Below are positions 27,403 through 39,560 of a DNA stretch of 64,000 bases, in pieces. Made by a program: the position numbers and the translations under genes. The DNA comes from Anseranas semipalmata (taxonomy: Eukaryota; Chordata; Aves; Anseriformes; Anseranatidae), in contig VXAA01003259.1 in the NCBI GenBank assembly GCA_013399115.1, forward strand, positions 347,618-411,617. Reading direction: 5' to 3'. Within the stretch, counting starts at the first letter, position 1. Each line of letters begins with the position of its first letter. The notes under the pieces are model-generated. The model saw only the letters and a program-made list of their open reading frames with translations, ran no database searches and was not told the DNA's origin.

Positions 27403-30400
27403 TATAAAAGCCCATTTTCAGTGGAATTTGATATCGTTTTATTATTTGATTCTTCAAGAAGACCACCCAGCTGAGCCCTGAATCAATACAGAACTCATTA
27501 AAGGACCTGGGCACTGGCTTTGCTGTCTAGGCAGAAGAGGGTCTCTCTGCCTTTCCCTCTCTTTCTACCATGCTGTCAGCAAGAAAAGGTCTGAAACATG
27601 CAGGGAAGATTTAATAAATCAGTGGAAGGACTTGTAGCTTTTCCTAATATTTTTTTATAGGAGGATGAAATATAGGAGAAGGACCACAAGAGGCAGGGAT
27701 GGAGAACTGGGGAAAGGCAGCAGATGTTGTAAAAGATCTACTTTCATGTTCCCTGTGCACCAGAAATGTGCAGACGTATGTTGGCAGAGCTACAGTCAGA
27801 GTCCACTGTGAGGCTATATCTTACACATCTGGAAGCTATTTGGCAGGGTGTAGAGTTCAAATGTTTTCTGCTTCAGCTGGTCTCAGACATACCTTTCAAT
27901 GCTGGGCCAGGCCTGGGACAGCTCAATGTACAGGCAATGTACATTAAAGCAGGCGTTTGCTGCCGCTTCAGCACGCTCCCCTCAGCTGTTGTCAGAGGCA
28001 GGCACTGGACTGGGGCTTGCTCTCCCCCCCTTGGCTGAACGGTGCCAGTAACACTCAGTAATGAGGATGATAATAAAGAAACAGGGAGGAGAGCAGGGAG
28101 AAGAAAACGGCACCACAACTCAGCGAAGCCTGGCCTCATATCAAGAAACAAAATGTACTTGGACAAAATCCAGGGTGTGAGTTAACTCAAGTGCAGAGCA
28201 AGCCATTCAGGAAATAAGAAGGTCCGCGCTGCACAGGAACATGCAAGGGTCACATCAGAGCTGATGTGCTTTTTGAAGAAATCTCCCCATTTTAAAAACA
28301 CAGATAAATCCAAGGAAAAAGGACCCCCAACCCGAGAAGAGTGGCCATCTGAAGCCAGCAGGAAAGCTGGCACTGCACTGACCCTTTGTGGGAGCTCCCA
28401 GCAGCCTCCAGACGTTAACCCTGCTTTGGAAAGAAACATTTTCTAGCAGAGATGCGCTACTGGAAGCACCCCACCATCCAGCTAGCACACTCCAGCTACC
28501 TGCCGTACCCAGCGAGGCAGAGCAGGTCAGCAGCGGTGCAGGTTTACCCCATCAGGACGAGGCCCCTGGAGTGGCACGGCATGCAGTGATCTGAGCACAG
28601 CAGTGGGTGGCCGTGACCAGCTAACTGCCCTGCGGATGGTGCACACCAGGCGGGTGGGTAAGGGACTGTGGCAGACCAAGGCTTTCACCACCTCACAGCA
28701 CATCCCCAGTCGTGCAGCCGGGGGAAGCAAGCCAGGGTCTTTGGCTGGTGAAGAAAGATGCCTCCTGCAAAACAAGGGGGTTGTGGAGAGCCAGGGAACA
28801 AGCTCCACCTCATGACCTGACCTCGGACCATCCCACCTGTGCTTCCCCCATTCTCTCCCCTGTAAGTCTCAACTGGTGCTCAGGAAGTTACAGCAACACT
28901 TTGATCATTTCAATGCTTAACAGTGATGCTTAACAATGCTTCAAGCTTTCATATCTGCTTTATTTAGATATAGAGTATCTTACACTCCTCCAACTGTGTT
29001 TTCATCCTCTCTGTCCAGAGCCATCCTGGAATTAAAACAGGGAAGGAGAAGAGGAATTGGATGAAACAGCATCTAAAAGTAGTGTGCCAAGATGTTATCA
29101 CTCAATAATGCTACAGTGGCAGGAACATTTCACAGCACAACACAGATCTTGTAACACCTCCACCTCCAGCTCCCCATGCCTGCACCTCACTATTTTTATT
29201 TGCACCCTGCACTGTGTGATGGGGTATGTGCCCAGATGCACGCAATGCAGTGCTTTTGCTTTCTTCACTCTGCTTTAAAACCTGGAGAGCAGCAACAATT
29301 GTTTGTTCATTTTGTGGGTAAGGGCACTACTGGAGGTGATCCAGTAGAGGAGTAGGAAGCCTCCATGCCACTGCGTCTGTGGGCAGCCACCGCACTCATC
29401 GATCTCTCCCCAGGTCCAGGTGCCCAGGCACATAGCCCAGTTAGGAAACGTTGGGTGGCGGGGTCTTTCTGCTGGGCTTGTGCTCTGAAACGCAGTGGGC
29501 AGCGGGAAGATGGTGCTCATCCACCAGCCCAGCCATCAAGCCCTGCGCTGATGTTTTCCCCAGATCAGCATTTCCTAATGTTTTCTCAGCCTGGCCCTAT
29601 CACCTCTCTGCCCTGGCCTCCTCCTTCCCCGAACTCCCCCATGCCATCCCCCCCTTTGCACTTTGACAGCTTCTCCAAAACAAGCACCCGTCCCTCCCCA
29701 TCCCTCTGCTACCCGAGTTGCGGCCCTGCTCGCCCGCAGCCCTCCCGCCCCAGTGCTGACACGGAGGAACCGCGCTATTTCTTCGGCTGACACAATGAGA
29801 AGGTCGGTCAGGGATGAAAAAAGCCCAGGAGAAACAATGAGATGTTTTATATCAACCTCAAATGAGCAGCCAGACAGGGCTTTCGTACTGCTGATCAAAA
29901 ATACAGCCAAGTTAGAGGAAGAGCCTGCACTTGTGGCATAACAAAAACTGAACCCTGGAGCAAAGTTAAAATATATCTAATTGGGGTGGCTGGAAAATCC
30001 CTGCAGACTGTGACCTAGATAATTAATCTTTTTCTTACAAATAGGTTCACTACAAAATACACATGACCGTAAATATTAAATTCACTTTTGCTCAACTTGG
30101 TGTGCTCAGCTTAGCGGTATCCGACATGGCATGGTTCCATGGAGCTGGATGGTCTGCACTGGAGAAAAGGCTTAGCCATGACACCCAAATGCTCTGCCTC
30201 AACGTGGTGACCCTCTGCTCACCTCCACCATCCTCAGCCTGGTGGAATAGAGGAAAATGGTTTTGAAATGGAAATGCATCCACTGGAAGCACCTGCGGTA
30301 CCTGTGCTTGGCTTCATCTAAGTGCTCTGGATTACAGAGCAAGATGCAAGTTGTCACTTGCTGACTTTTCATCCAAGAGAGGCGGGAGTGCCTGCAGACC

Positions 30401-31569
30401 AAGGCCCAAGCACTGGTCATCCAGCCACACGGGTGGAGAGACAGGTAGGAGAAACAAAGGTCTCAGTCCAAGCTGGGGTCCAGGAGCCCTGGGAAAAGGA
30501 CACAGTATGGTCTCATGAAAAAGCCACCTTTGCCAAAGCCCAGAAAGGGGAAAGGGTAGAGACACTCTGGGCCTCCACATCAGCCATTTGCCTCAAGAGA
30601 GCTTCAGAAGAACCACAGCCACAGCTGACTGACATGCCTGAGCTCTTGGTCACAGTATAAACAGTTGAGTGACTTGCTGTAGTTTGGCAATGGCAGTACT
30701 GGGGTGCAATGGTCCAAGAATATGAAACAACAAGGCCTGCAGGCAGAGGGCAACATCTTTTAGTAAACCTACTAAAACAGTTGGAGACACACACACCAGC
30801 TTTCAGCTTGCAAGCCTTTTCTCAGGTCTGAAATGAAAATGTGATATCCCACGGGAGAGCCGTGACCCATGGCAAGCAGAGAACATCTGAGAAAATAACT
30901 GGACATAGAGAATTGGTGGATTATTCATGCATATTTGGAATATTAAGTAGCAGGGTCACTGTTTACTAATGCAGCACTTGGCCAGGGGAAGCAGGCACCT
31001 GGCTGTTCCCTCAAAGCCAGTTGGAAGCCACCACACTGTGTTGGGCAAGGCAGACCCTGCTGGCAGCCAGGCTAGGTCTGGAAACGTGCACATGCTGAGG
31101 ACACCAATGAAGATTTGGGACCAGGGATGGGGTTTAAACCCCAGGGCAGGAGGGGTGGTCTGGGACACCACCAAAGCCTTCAGGGATTGACCATCCAAGG
31201 AGTGCTCACAGAGGCAGCTGCTCTACTGACCACCCCATTGAATGGCCATGTGCATCCACCAGGCACCAACAGATCTCAGCAGCACTGGAAGGAAACCAAA
31301 GGAAAACCCAAGACCCTTGACAGCTATTTTGACTTCAGGCATAGGTTAGTAGGTCTCTGTTGGGTTCCCAGGCTCTAAGGAATTTCCCAAGAGCATGACC
31401 ATGGCAGCACCTAGTTTTGCTCATGGCCCTACTGCAAGTTGTGTCAATTAGCAAGGCTTTCCAACCTGGTGAGGCCCCAGTGCTCCAAGCAGCAGTGCCT
31501 GGGAGCCTGTAGTGAGTCCCTGCTGCAAGCGCACAGTACTGGGGCTTTGTGTGGGTCTTGGAATTCTGA

Positions 31570-31578
<9 letters not shown>
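27403..31578. other. Intergenic DNA, nothing recognised
   Basis: No coding exon could be supported. Around 29500-29780 the sequence is C-rich, with proline- and serine-rich frames (29365-29790, 141 codons). This is compositional and not evidence for a gene. Confidence 0.55.

Positions 31579-31610
<32 letters not shown>
31579..31610 (+). repeat. (GA)n microsatellite
   Basis: About 16 GA units follow an A run. Confidence 0.95.
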
Positions 31611-31614
<4 letters not shown>

Positions 31615-34600
31615 CAAGAGATAAAGTTATTTTTTCCAGCCCTATAGCCAGCCTCAAGTACTCTGAGAGAAATACATGTTTTCTATCTGCTGAGATAAAG
31701 GTCCAGTGGCACATGAAGAAAACTGTATGGTCCCTTGGAGAGATGAGAAAACCCAGTGCATTAGTATTGTTCTGGCTGTGTGCAGGCCACTGCAGCCGCC
31801 TTGCCATCATTCTGCATTCTGCTATCTCCTTCTTGCAGCCTTTACAAAGGGAAAAATGATCAAAGCGCAGCCCAGACCTGCTTCCCCCATCAAAAGGTAG
31901 ACAAGAGTATGGAGAGAGAGTTCATGTCTGATTTTGAACCCCTGCTTGCTGAGAAAGAGATCTGCATGTGACAAAATGTGAAAATGCTTGCTCTGGTAGA
32001 AATGTACAGGTATGTGTCCTCCAGATCAAGGAATAAAACTTGTTAAAGAGGGAAGAGAGAAGACGGTGAGTAGTAGGATTAAACACATTGGAACTGACTT
32101 TTTTTTTTGCTATTGACATTGAGAATCTCCAAATCCGGTACTGAATTGAGCTTTCTACCCTTTTTCAGCAGCAAGAAACATCTTAAAATTAGACAGTCGT
32201 GAGGCAGTCAGAAGCAATACCCAAAGTTCCAAGGAAATGCAGGAATACAGATTTTTGCTTAGCAAGCATCTCCAGAAAAGGAGGGGAAAAGCTGTTCTGA
32301 GAGAAAGATGGACCTTTGAGTTGTATGGCATAATCTTCACCCACCTCCTCTCCACATGTTTTCTGTTGTAATGAAATCCCAGGAGCTGATGAAAAGGGAA
32401 GGCTGGTTGCCAAGATGAGTGAGGTAATGTCATTGCAGAGCAGCCTGAAGTTCCCAGTGCTCAGTCACACTTGTGATGCCTGATATCTCAGGTAAGAGTT
32501 AAAGCTGATGGCTCTTTCTCTTTCATATATGAACCTTGAAGATAATATTTCTCTGTTCAGATCATGACAAGCAAGCTTGCCATTTTTAAAAATGACATAT
32601 ATCAGACTTAAATTGAATTGAAAATAAAACCACCAACTGCCCTTAAAGTAAGTCACAGGACTTTCCTGGAAAAAATGAAAGACACCAAATGATCTCAGTA
32701 GGTATCTGGTATCTTTCATCTGTCCTAGGATGTTATCAGCCAGCAGCACATCCTCCTTCAGAGGAAAAAACTCTGCTTCAGATTCAGCTCATGACGCAAT
32801 ATCTGAAATGCTGATGCAGACACGGCCATGCTCCTGCTTCATGGAAAATCAAGGGGAGATTGGAGCACAGGCTTCAATACCCTCCAACTCTGCTTCTAGC
32901 TGTTCTGCTCTCATCGGCCCCCTGAAGCAAGTGAGCTTAAATGCTCACTGTGTTTAACAGGCAGTGAAAGTCCTGGATCTGCAGGCGTGTTTTAGTGGTT
33001 TTACTGCCATCGAAGTCTAAGGGATACCTGTAATTTTGCCTCTTTTCTACCCCATTTACAGCAAGTTCCTCACGGTCTCAACCCATGGTCACCACCTGAC
33101 TGCAGTCAGAGATGTACCTGACTTCCAGCGTCAGTGTTTGCTCCGCACCCAGTGCAGGTCTGCATTTTGCCACATAGCTCCAACCTTTTGCCTCAGGTGC
33201 CTTGCAGCAGGGTCAGCACGCAGCGTCAAACTCAAGGAGACAGCCAGGGTCCATGCCCACGTGCTTTTCTAATTAGTGCCGGGCATTGGCTGATGTTTTA
33301 AACCTCACACATACTACGTCTGCCAGACCATTTTCCTTGCAGTGTCACGGGGGCCATTTCCATTTAAAGCATGTCTTGTTTTGCTATTGTTTAATCCGGT
33401 CCTCTGTACTATTACGTTTTTCCACATTGAATTATATTGGACCATCTTTACTGAAGCTAACAGGGAATGAGGCTGCTTTACCCCAGTTGCTGACTATCAC
33501 CTCATACAGAGCAGATCTGCTTTGCAAAAGCTGCTGTTTTAGCCACAAAGTTTGCTGTAGAAGTACCTGAGGCATTGCCAAGGAATGAGGACCACAGACC
33601 CTCCCTGGCACAATGAAGCAGGATAACAGCAATACCAAGACATAGTCTGGCTCAGAAAAAAATCTGTCTCTCTTTATATTATTTCTACAATGGAACCTCA
33701 ACAGCATTATAAATAATTGCAACCACTCTTGCCTTCAGCAATCCCACTGCTTTCTTGTTCAGATTTTTTTTTTGTTTCAGTGGCCACAGAAACGTTGTTG
33801 ATGGGGGCGAGGGGTGGTCACAAATAAAGCTTCAACAAAATATGCAGTTTCATAGATAACCAAAAATCAACCGTTTACAATTCAGGTCAAATAGTGTTAG
33901 CCAAACAAAGGTGAGAAAGAATGTTTAAACAAACTGTTTCAATGTTTTCGAAGTGTAAAAAACAGAATACTTCATTTGAGACAAAACTAATACACTCAGT
34001 AGCTCCAAGGTAAAATTTTCCTTCCTATTACATTTCACTGGGGAAAAAAAAAATAATAATAATTCAAGCCCATTTTGTTTTGTTTTGTTTTGTTTTTTTG
34101 ACTGAAATATAGTTCAGTTCAAGCTTTCATTACTCAGGCCTCAATATTCCTTTCCCAATATTCCTAATAACCACGTTAGTACTTTTGCAACAGCTGTCAG
34201 TTCTACCCAAGACATAGGTTCTTCATCATCTGAGCCTCAACAAACAAATAAGAAGATGGAAGATAGCAACTTTGTTTCACTAATCAGCTTTATCAAACAG
34301 TGGGAAGAAGGGAAGAGAAATCAAGAGAGGAAACACTGGCAAAGTTTAATTTATATATTATGACTTGATCATTTGATGCTTTCTATGTAAACAAATATCA
34401 TCCATGACCCCATTTGTCCTTATCATTATCAGATAACTGCATCGTCACTGATGTCTCAGCAGAGAAAACTTTCAAGGGGAACTGCAAGCCACATGGCTCC
34501 ATTCCAAGAGGACACTGCATGCATGCACATCTTCTGTGCCTTCTGGGTTTGCCCAACAGGCTTATCTTTTTAGGAGATGCAGAGGAGGGAGAATATGAAA

Positions 34601-35983
34601 CCAAGGAGAAAAAAGAAAGGAGTGTATTTTAGGAAGCAGAAGCTACAGAGAAGTACCCTGCCTATCACCAGCCATTGACCCCTTTCTCTGACCACATCAT
34701 CTCTACTTGTAAAGGAGAGACAACAGGATAGTAACACAAATGGAGAAGGATTTCCATTTATCTGCAATGTTAATTAGTGATATGGAGCTCCATGAGGCCC
34801 TGCTAGCTCGCTCTCACCACAAAGCTGATCCACAGAACAATGCAATGAACCCTCTCCCTTGAGTGGCCAGGCAGAAATCCTAGTCCATTAAAACATTGAA
34901 TATTTTCATCCCATATCAGAACGAAAACTAGACCTACAACATTTCTGTCAGAAAATAGTAGGGTACTGCAGTCCAATCCCTTGTTTAAAATAGTAACCAG
35001 AAAGGCAACAGACTCAGGTTTAAGTCTTGTTTTTGCTTCATTCAGAAAAGGGTCTGAAATTCAGATCTCCCACTCCTCAACTCTTCTCCAGTTTACTCGT
35101 GCTGAACTGGGTCCAGTCATGTGCCTGGTGAGATATGAGTGTACCAAGCTCTGGGCTTTGCAAGGAAGCCCTGATGTGCAGTCAAGAAGCTCTGGTACCA
35201 CAGTTACCATTGAGGGATCTGTGTTTCAGGGTGCCTTGCAGCAAGCATGGTACCAAGATTACGTTGCATGCTTCTGAATAGATACAACCATCATCCTGCC
35301 TGTCTCTATGAAGCTAAAAAGCTTCAAACAGGTATTCTTTGGGCAAGAGAAATACTTTCCCCACTTTTTTTTTAACTTTTTTTTTTTTTTTAAAGAAAAA
35401 GACTTCACTAAAACAAACAAGAAACTATGAATGGGTTCTAGCACCTGCAGAGAGCAACCCTGCCTGTTGCCTGCCGTGGTACCTCAGCCAGAGGGTTGTC
35501 ATCCACACTACAGGGAATGCCAAGGCCCCGTGGTTGAACACCTGGGGAACACCAGGCTGCAAAGGCAACCATCAGCTACAACTTGCAGACAGTTCTCTCT
35601 TCCTTTTACATTCTTACCTAACAAGCCCGCAGCCTTCAGGCCTACTCTACAGCCTCCTTTTCCTTTTCCTGGGGAAGAATCTGACCTTACAATGCACAGC
35701 CCCACTCAGAGAGCCTGGAGACACTTCAGAAGCTGCACATTGGCTTCCAAAGCTGCCAGCCTTCCCAAAAGCAAGTTAACCTGGGAGATCGCAGATAGCT
35801 GGAGACCTCTGGAGAAGTCTGCTTTATCCAGAGTGCAGCAAAAGCTAAGGTATTTACAGCATCAAACTTTCAGCCAGTAACACAGATATGGATAGCAGGC
35901 AGCAGAGGGCTATAAAGAAGTAATTGGTTAGACAACAACAATTGTTTGATCAGCAGGATCATAAGCTTAGTTAAACGTAGCAG
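31611..35983. other. Intergenic DNA, nothing recognised
   Basis: No gene was recognised. A GTTTT-type run lies at about 34075-34099, and T/A runs at about 35366-35399. Frames of up to 149 codons near 35339-35880 show no domain pattern. Confidence 0.55.
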
Positions 35984-36398
35984 ACATAGAATCACAGAAC
36001 CGTAGAATATCTTGAGCTGGAAGGGACCCGCAAGGACCACCAAGTCCAACTCCTGGCTCCACACAGGACCACCCAAAAATCAGACCATATATCTGCGAGC
36101 GTTTTCCAAAAACTTCTGGAACTCCACCAGGCTCGGTGTTGTGACCACTTTGCTGGGGAGCCTGTCCCAGTGCCCGACCACCCTCTCGGTGAAGAGCCGT
36201 TTCCTAACACCCAGCCTGACCCTCCCCTGTCACAGCTCCATGCCGTTCCCTCGGGTCCTGTCGCTGTCACCAGAGAGCAGAGATCAGCGCCTGCCCCTGC
36301 GCTCCCCTCGTGAGGAAGCTGCAGGCCGCCATGAGGCCTCCCCTCAGCCTCCTCTGCTCTGGGCTGAACAAACCAAGGGACATCAGCCACGATGTACC
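35984..36398 (-). mobile_element. CR1 retrotransposon, 5'-truncated 3' end
   Basis: On the plus strand it begins with 'agaatcacagaaccgtagaat', the reversed CR1 tail, followed by the 'gagctggaagggacccgcaagg' and 'accaagtccaactcctggc' phrases of the CR1 3' UTR. The reversed C-terminal ORF2 then follows (on the minus strand the final codons encode blocks such as FFWKTLADIW). It ends near 'gggctgaacaaaccaaggg', which corresponds to the LFSLEKRRL region. The frame is broken by indels. It differs in tail sequence from the copy at 8.35 kb, so it belongs to another CR1 subfamily. Confidence 0.92.
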
Positions 36399-38596
36399 AT
36401 GAAGGTACATCCTGAATGTAGCCTCAGTGCTTGGAGGAAAATAGGGCACCTGCTTTGCCTTTTTCAGTAATCATTTGCCAGCAAGCGGAAGCTGCAATCC
36501 CCAACAAAAGAAGGAAAGTGGTGCAGGAGAATTAGATGATTGTCTTCTAGGATTCAAGTGCACTCACTTCAAATGGCTGATGTGACGAAATGGTGAATGC
36601 ATCAGCTCCACACAGACTCTCTCCAATGGTAATCTATGGGCTGGAGCCAATTCTATGTAACCCGTTAATCAACTGAACAGTGCTTTCTTTTGACATCCTT
36701 GCTGTAAATTCTACTTAGGGAGGAGTTTGTGGTTGCAAATGAATAGTTCAGTTAGTAGAAATGAGGAAGAAGTGGAAATGACATGACACAACCATCAACT
36801 AATCCTGTACAATTATGTGACTGTTTTTTTCAGGTTTGGCAGCTTGCACTAATCCCATCAGTTCTGTGGGGAAGTGCTCTTTGAGAGGAGCAACAGCCAC
36901 AGCAAAAACTGTGCACAGTTCTTCTGCTTTAAGTCTGCATGCAGCAGAGAAAAGTAATTGTGCAGACATTACTACTTCAGAAACAGACATGTGACAGTGG
37001 AAGTACATGCTGTGTCCAGTGCAATACTTTTGAGAGCTTTGTGGCAGTGCTCTGCTGACCCCACTAGATGAGCAATCACAGGCAGTGGGAATGTCCCAGG
37101 GCAGTGCTAGAGGAACAGGTAGGAGAGAGCAGCCAGAGGATGGAGTTAGTAGGTGGAGGCTTTGGGAAGCTTTTTGGCATCAGGATCAACTCCCTAACTA
37201 TGTGGTACAAAACCTGGCTTGCTAGGACAGCTTCGGTTCTTTTCCTTGATCTTCATTATGGGGAACAAATGTGAAATGAGGAAGTTTCCAAGCAGAGCTG
37301 TGCAATACCTGCCTGTCCCCCAGCAGGCTGGAGCACACTCCTCAAGTTACCACTTCTTGAAAAAGGCAGTTTCTGCAACAGCGTTTGGTTTCCAGTCATC
37401 CAAACGTTTTGGAATCAACAAAAATCAAAGCATTCCACTATTATTCTGACTTAGGCTTATCTTACTGCAATATTCAGTTTTCAGTTTGGGGAGTGGAGGG
37501 GAACCTTGCTGGAATGTTTAAAAATAATTAAAGCATCTCACTACTCCTCTACCATTCTCCCTTCTTTGTGAAAGTGAAATTCCAGGAAAATCTACATGAT
37601 CTCATAGAACTCTTTGGTTTTAAGGGAAATGGTTTAAATATATCCATCCAGCTGGATTTTCTGTGTCCCTCCAAAAAATGTCTTTGAAACTCTTCTGCAT
37701 GAAACTCCAGAGGCATTCCACTTAGGATGGAAGCATCATATGTCAGATCAGCCTGTTTATTTAATGCACTTATCTTAGCCCTAGGTAACTGCTTAGAATT
37801 TCATTCTATTGCATATGTAAGAGAAGCGGCTTAAAAATATATACATATTATCTGAGAAAGTAATTCCAGTTTCAGCTAGAGTATGGAGTTATCTTTGGCG
37901 GTTAGGAGCTAGCAAATCCAGTCTACCTTTCAAATGCCTAAACCACTGGATCCCACCTGGAATTTTCAAAACTCATTATCTATCCCTTTCTCCTCCATAC
38001 CCACCCCACTTCTCTTTCCTTTTACAGGCTATGTCTTGCTCATCTGTCTCTTTACTAAGAAAAACCACCAAAGCCACATTCCTATTAATACTATTCTTAG
38101 CTTTTTGTTTCCCCTCTAGAAGCACAGTTCATGTTACCACAAAACAGACTTACAGAAATTTAATTGCCAAACTAAGCTGTAGCCTGAGTCAAGTTCCCAA
38201 CAGGTTGCATTTGATAATTACCTTTGTTTAGCCTGTCTACAAAGTCTGATATCACCTAGGCCAACAGACACACAAAAACAGGAGCTGACAGGGAGCAGCA
38301 ATGTTGAGAGCTCATGATAAAGCCATGTTAGAAGTGGTGAGATTCCAGACATTCAGCCCAGGTCAGACTTAACCGTAATTAACTGCAGAAGAAACTGTTC
38401 CCTAGTATGAAAACTTCACATATTTTTCTTTCACTTTGCCCAACCATTTCTGAGAATGAAGTGAAAGGTATATTGCTGTGAAAAGCAAAGATATTCCACC
38501 TGACACTAAGCACACCAAGCAAGATAAATTTGAAGCCAGGTTATCTTCTCTTTCAGTTTGCTCAGTGCCAAACTGCTTTGAAATATTTATGTTGTA
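36399..38596. other. Intergenic DNA, nothing recognised
   Basis: No gene, RNA or repeat family was recognised. The open frames are all under 80 codons. Confidence 0.6.
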
Positions 38597-39560
38597 GAAT
38601 CATAAAGTATATAGGTCAAAGGGATTTGAAAATCTATGTACCTCTTTGCACTGTCCCAAAGCAGAATCAGCTGCTCCAGTGTCATTACTGAGAGAGGTTT
38701 CTCCCATCTGTTCCTGAAGACTGGCATCCAGCTCCTGTGCTTCACCATCATTACCATTATAAAGTGTTTCCCAGTTTTGAACCAGACACTTTTTCACTCG
38801 AATCTGTAAACAGCCTTTCCCTTACTCCGCAGCAGTGCTGCACTACCAAAACAATTCTCTCTTCCCTCCTCACTCCCCCATTCTTTGAACTGAACAGTTC
38901 TTACTCTTTCACCATCAGAGTTTTTTTGCTGCATCCTTAAGGACTCTTATTGCTCTTCTGTGGACTTTGTCTAGTTGGTGTCTAGCTTCCTTGCTGTGGA
39001 CGTAACTCTTGAGCTGGCCTGTCCAGTCACAGGCTCAACACACCCTGAATTGCTGCCACATATGGCACACTATTTTATCTCTCCCTCTGGCTGGAGGACA
39101 ATATTCTCTCATGTTCACCTGGTAACTAAGTACATCCCCCAGATCTCTTTCTGCCGAATTCTTGACCATTTAGCCATTCCCTACCTGTGTCCATTCATCT
39201 CTTTACTCCAGAGAAAGCACAAAGTCTTGACCTTGTTTTTATTGAGTTACACCACCCTTTTCCATCCCAAATCATTAGTTCATTGAGATCCCTTAAAAAT
39301 TCAAATCCCTGTGAGACATGCTCACAGCCCTCCTATTTACTGTCATCTGCAGATTTAATAATCCATCTTCTAGATATTTTATGAAGGTGTTGAGTAGCAG
39401 TGCACAAAAACCAGCCTCAGCTAAACGTCTCACAATGGTCTTCCATTTTGATTCTACAGTTTTCCAGACTCCTTGTTGACTAAGGCAGGTTTATTGCTAA
39501 TGAGTTCACCCACACCTCCCCTCAGGTTATAAACCCCAGTCCTGTCTTTCATATCTACTT
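38597..39560 (-). mobile_element. Old CR1-clade LINE, reverse transcriptase to 3' end
   Basis: This is the most complete old CR1 in the window, in reverse orientation. The 3' tail is at the left (tagaatcataaag at 38597). Next comes 'caaagcagaatcagctgctcc' (38657-38677), a known phrase of old CR1 3' ends. The reversed ORF2 follows. The thumb-region counterpart of 'ctcttctgtggact' is at 38953-38966, 'agatctctttctgcc' is at 39141-39155, and the block corresponding to KCKVLHLG/FNEIKT lies near 39217-39250. The reversed FADD-type catalytic block 'gtcatctgcagattta' is at 39342-39357, and the counterpart of FNIFINDL is at about 39378-39400. The coding frame is destroyed throughout. The right boundary is soft. 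Confidence 0.7.
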
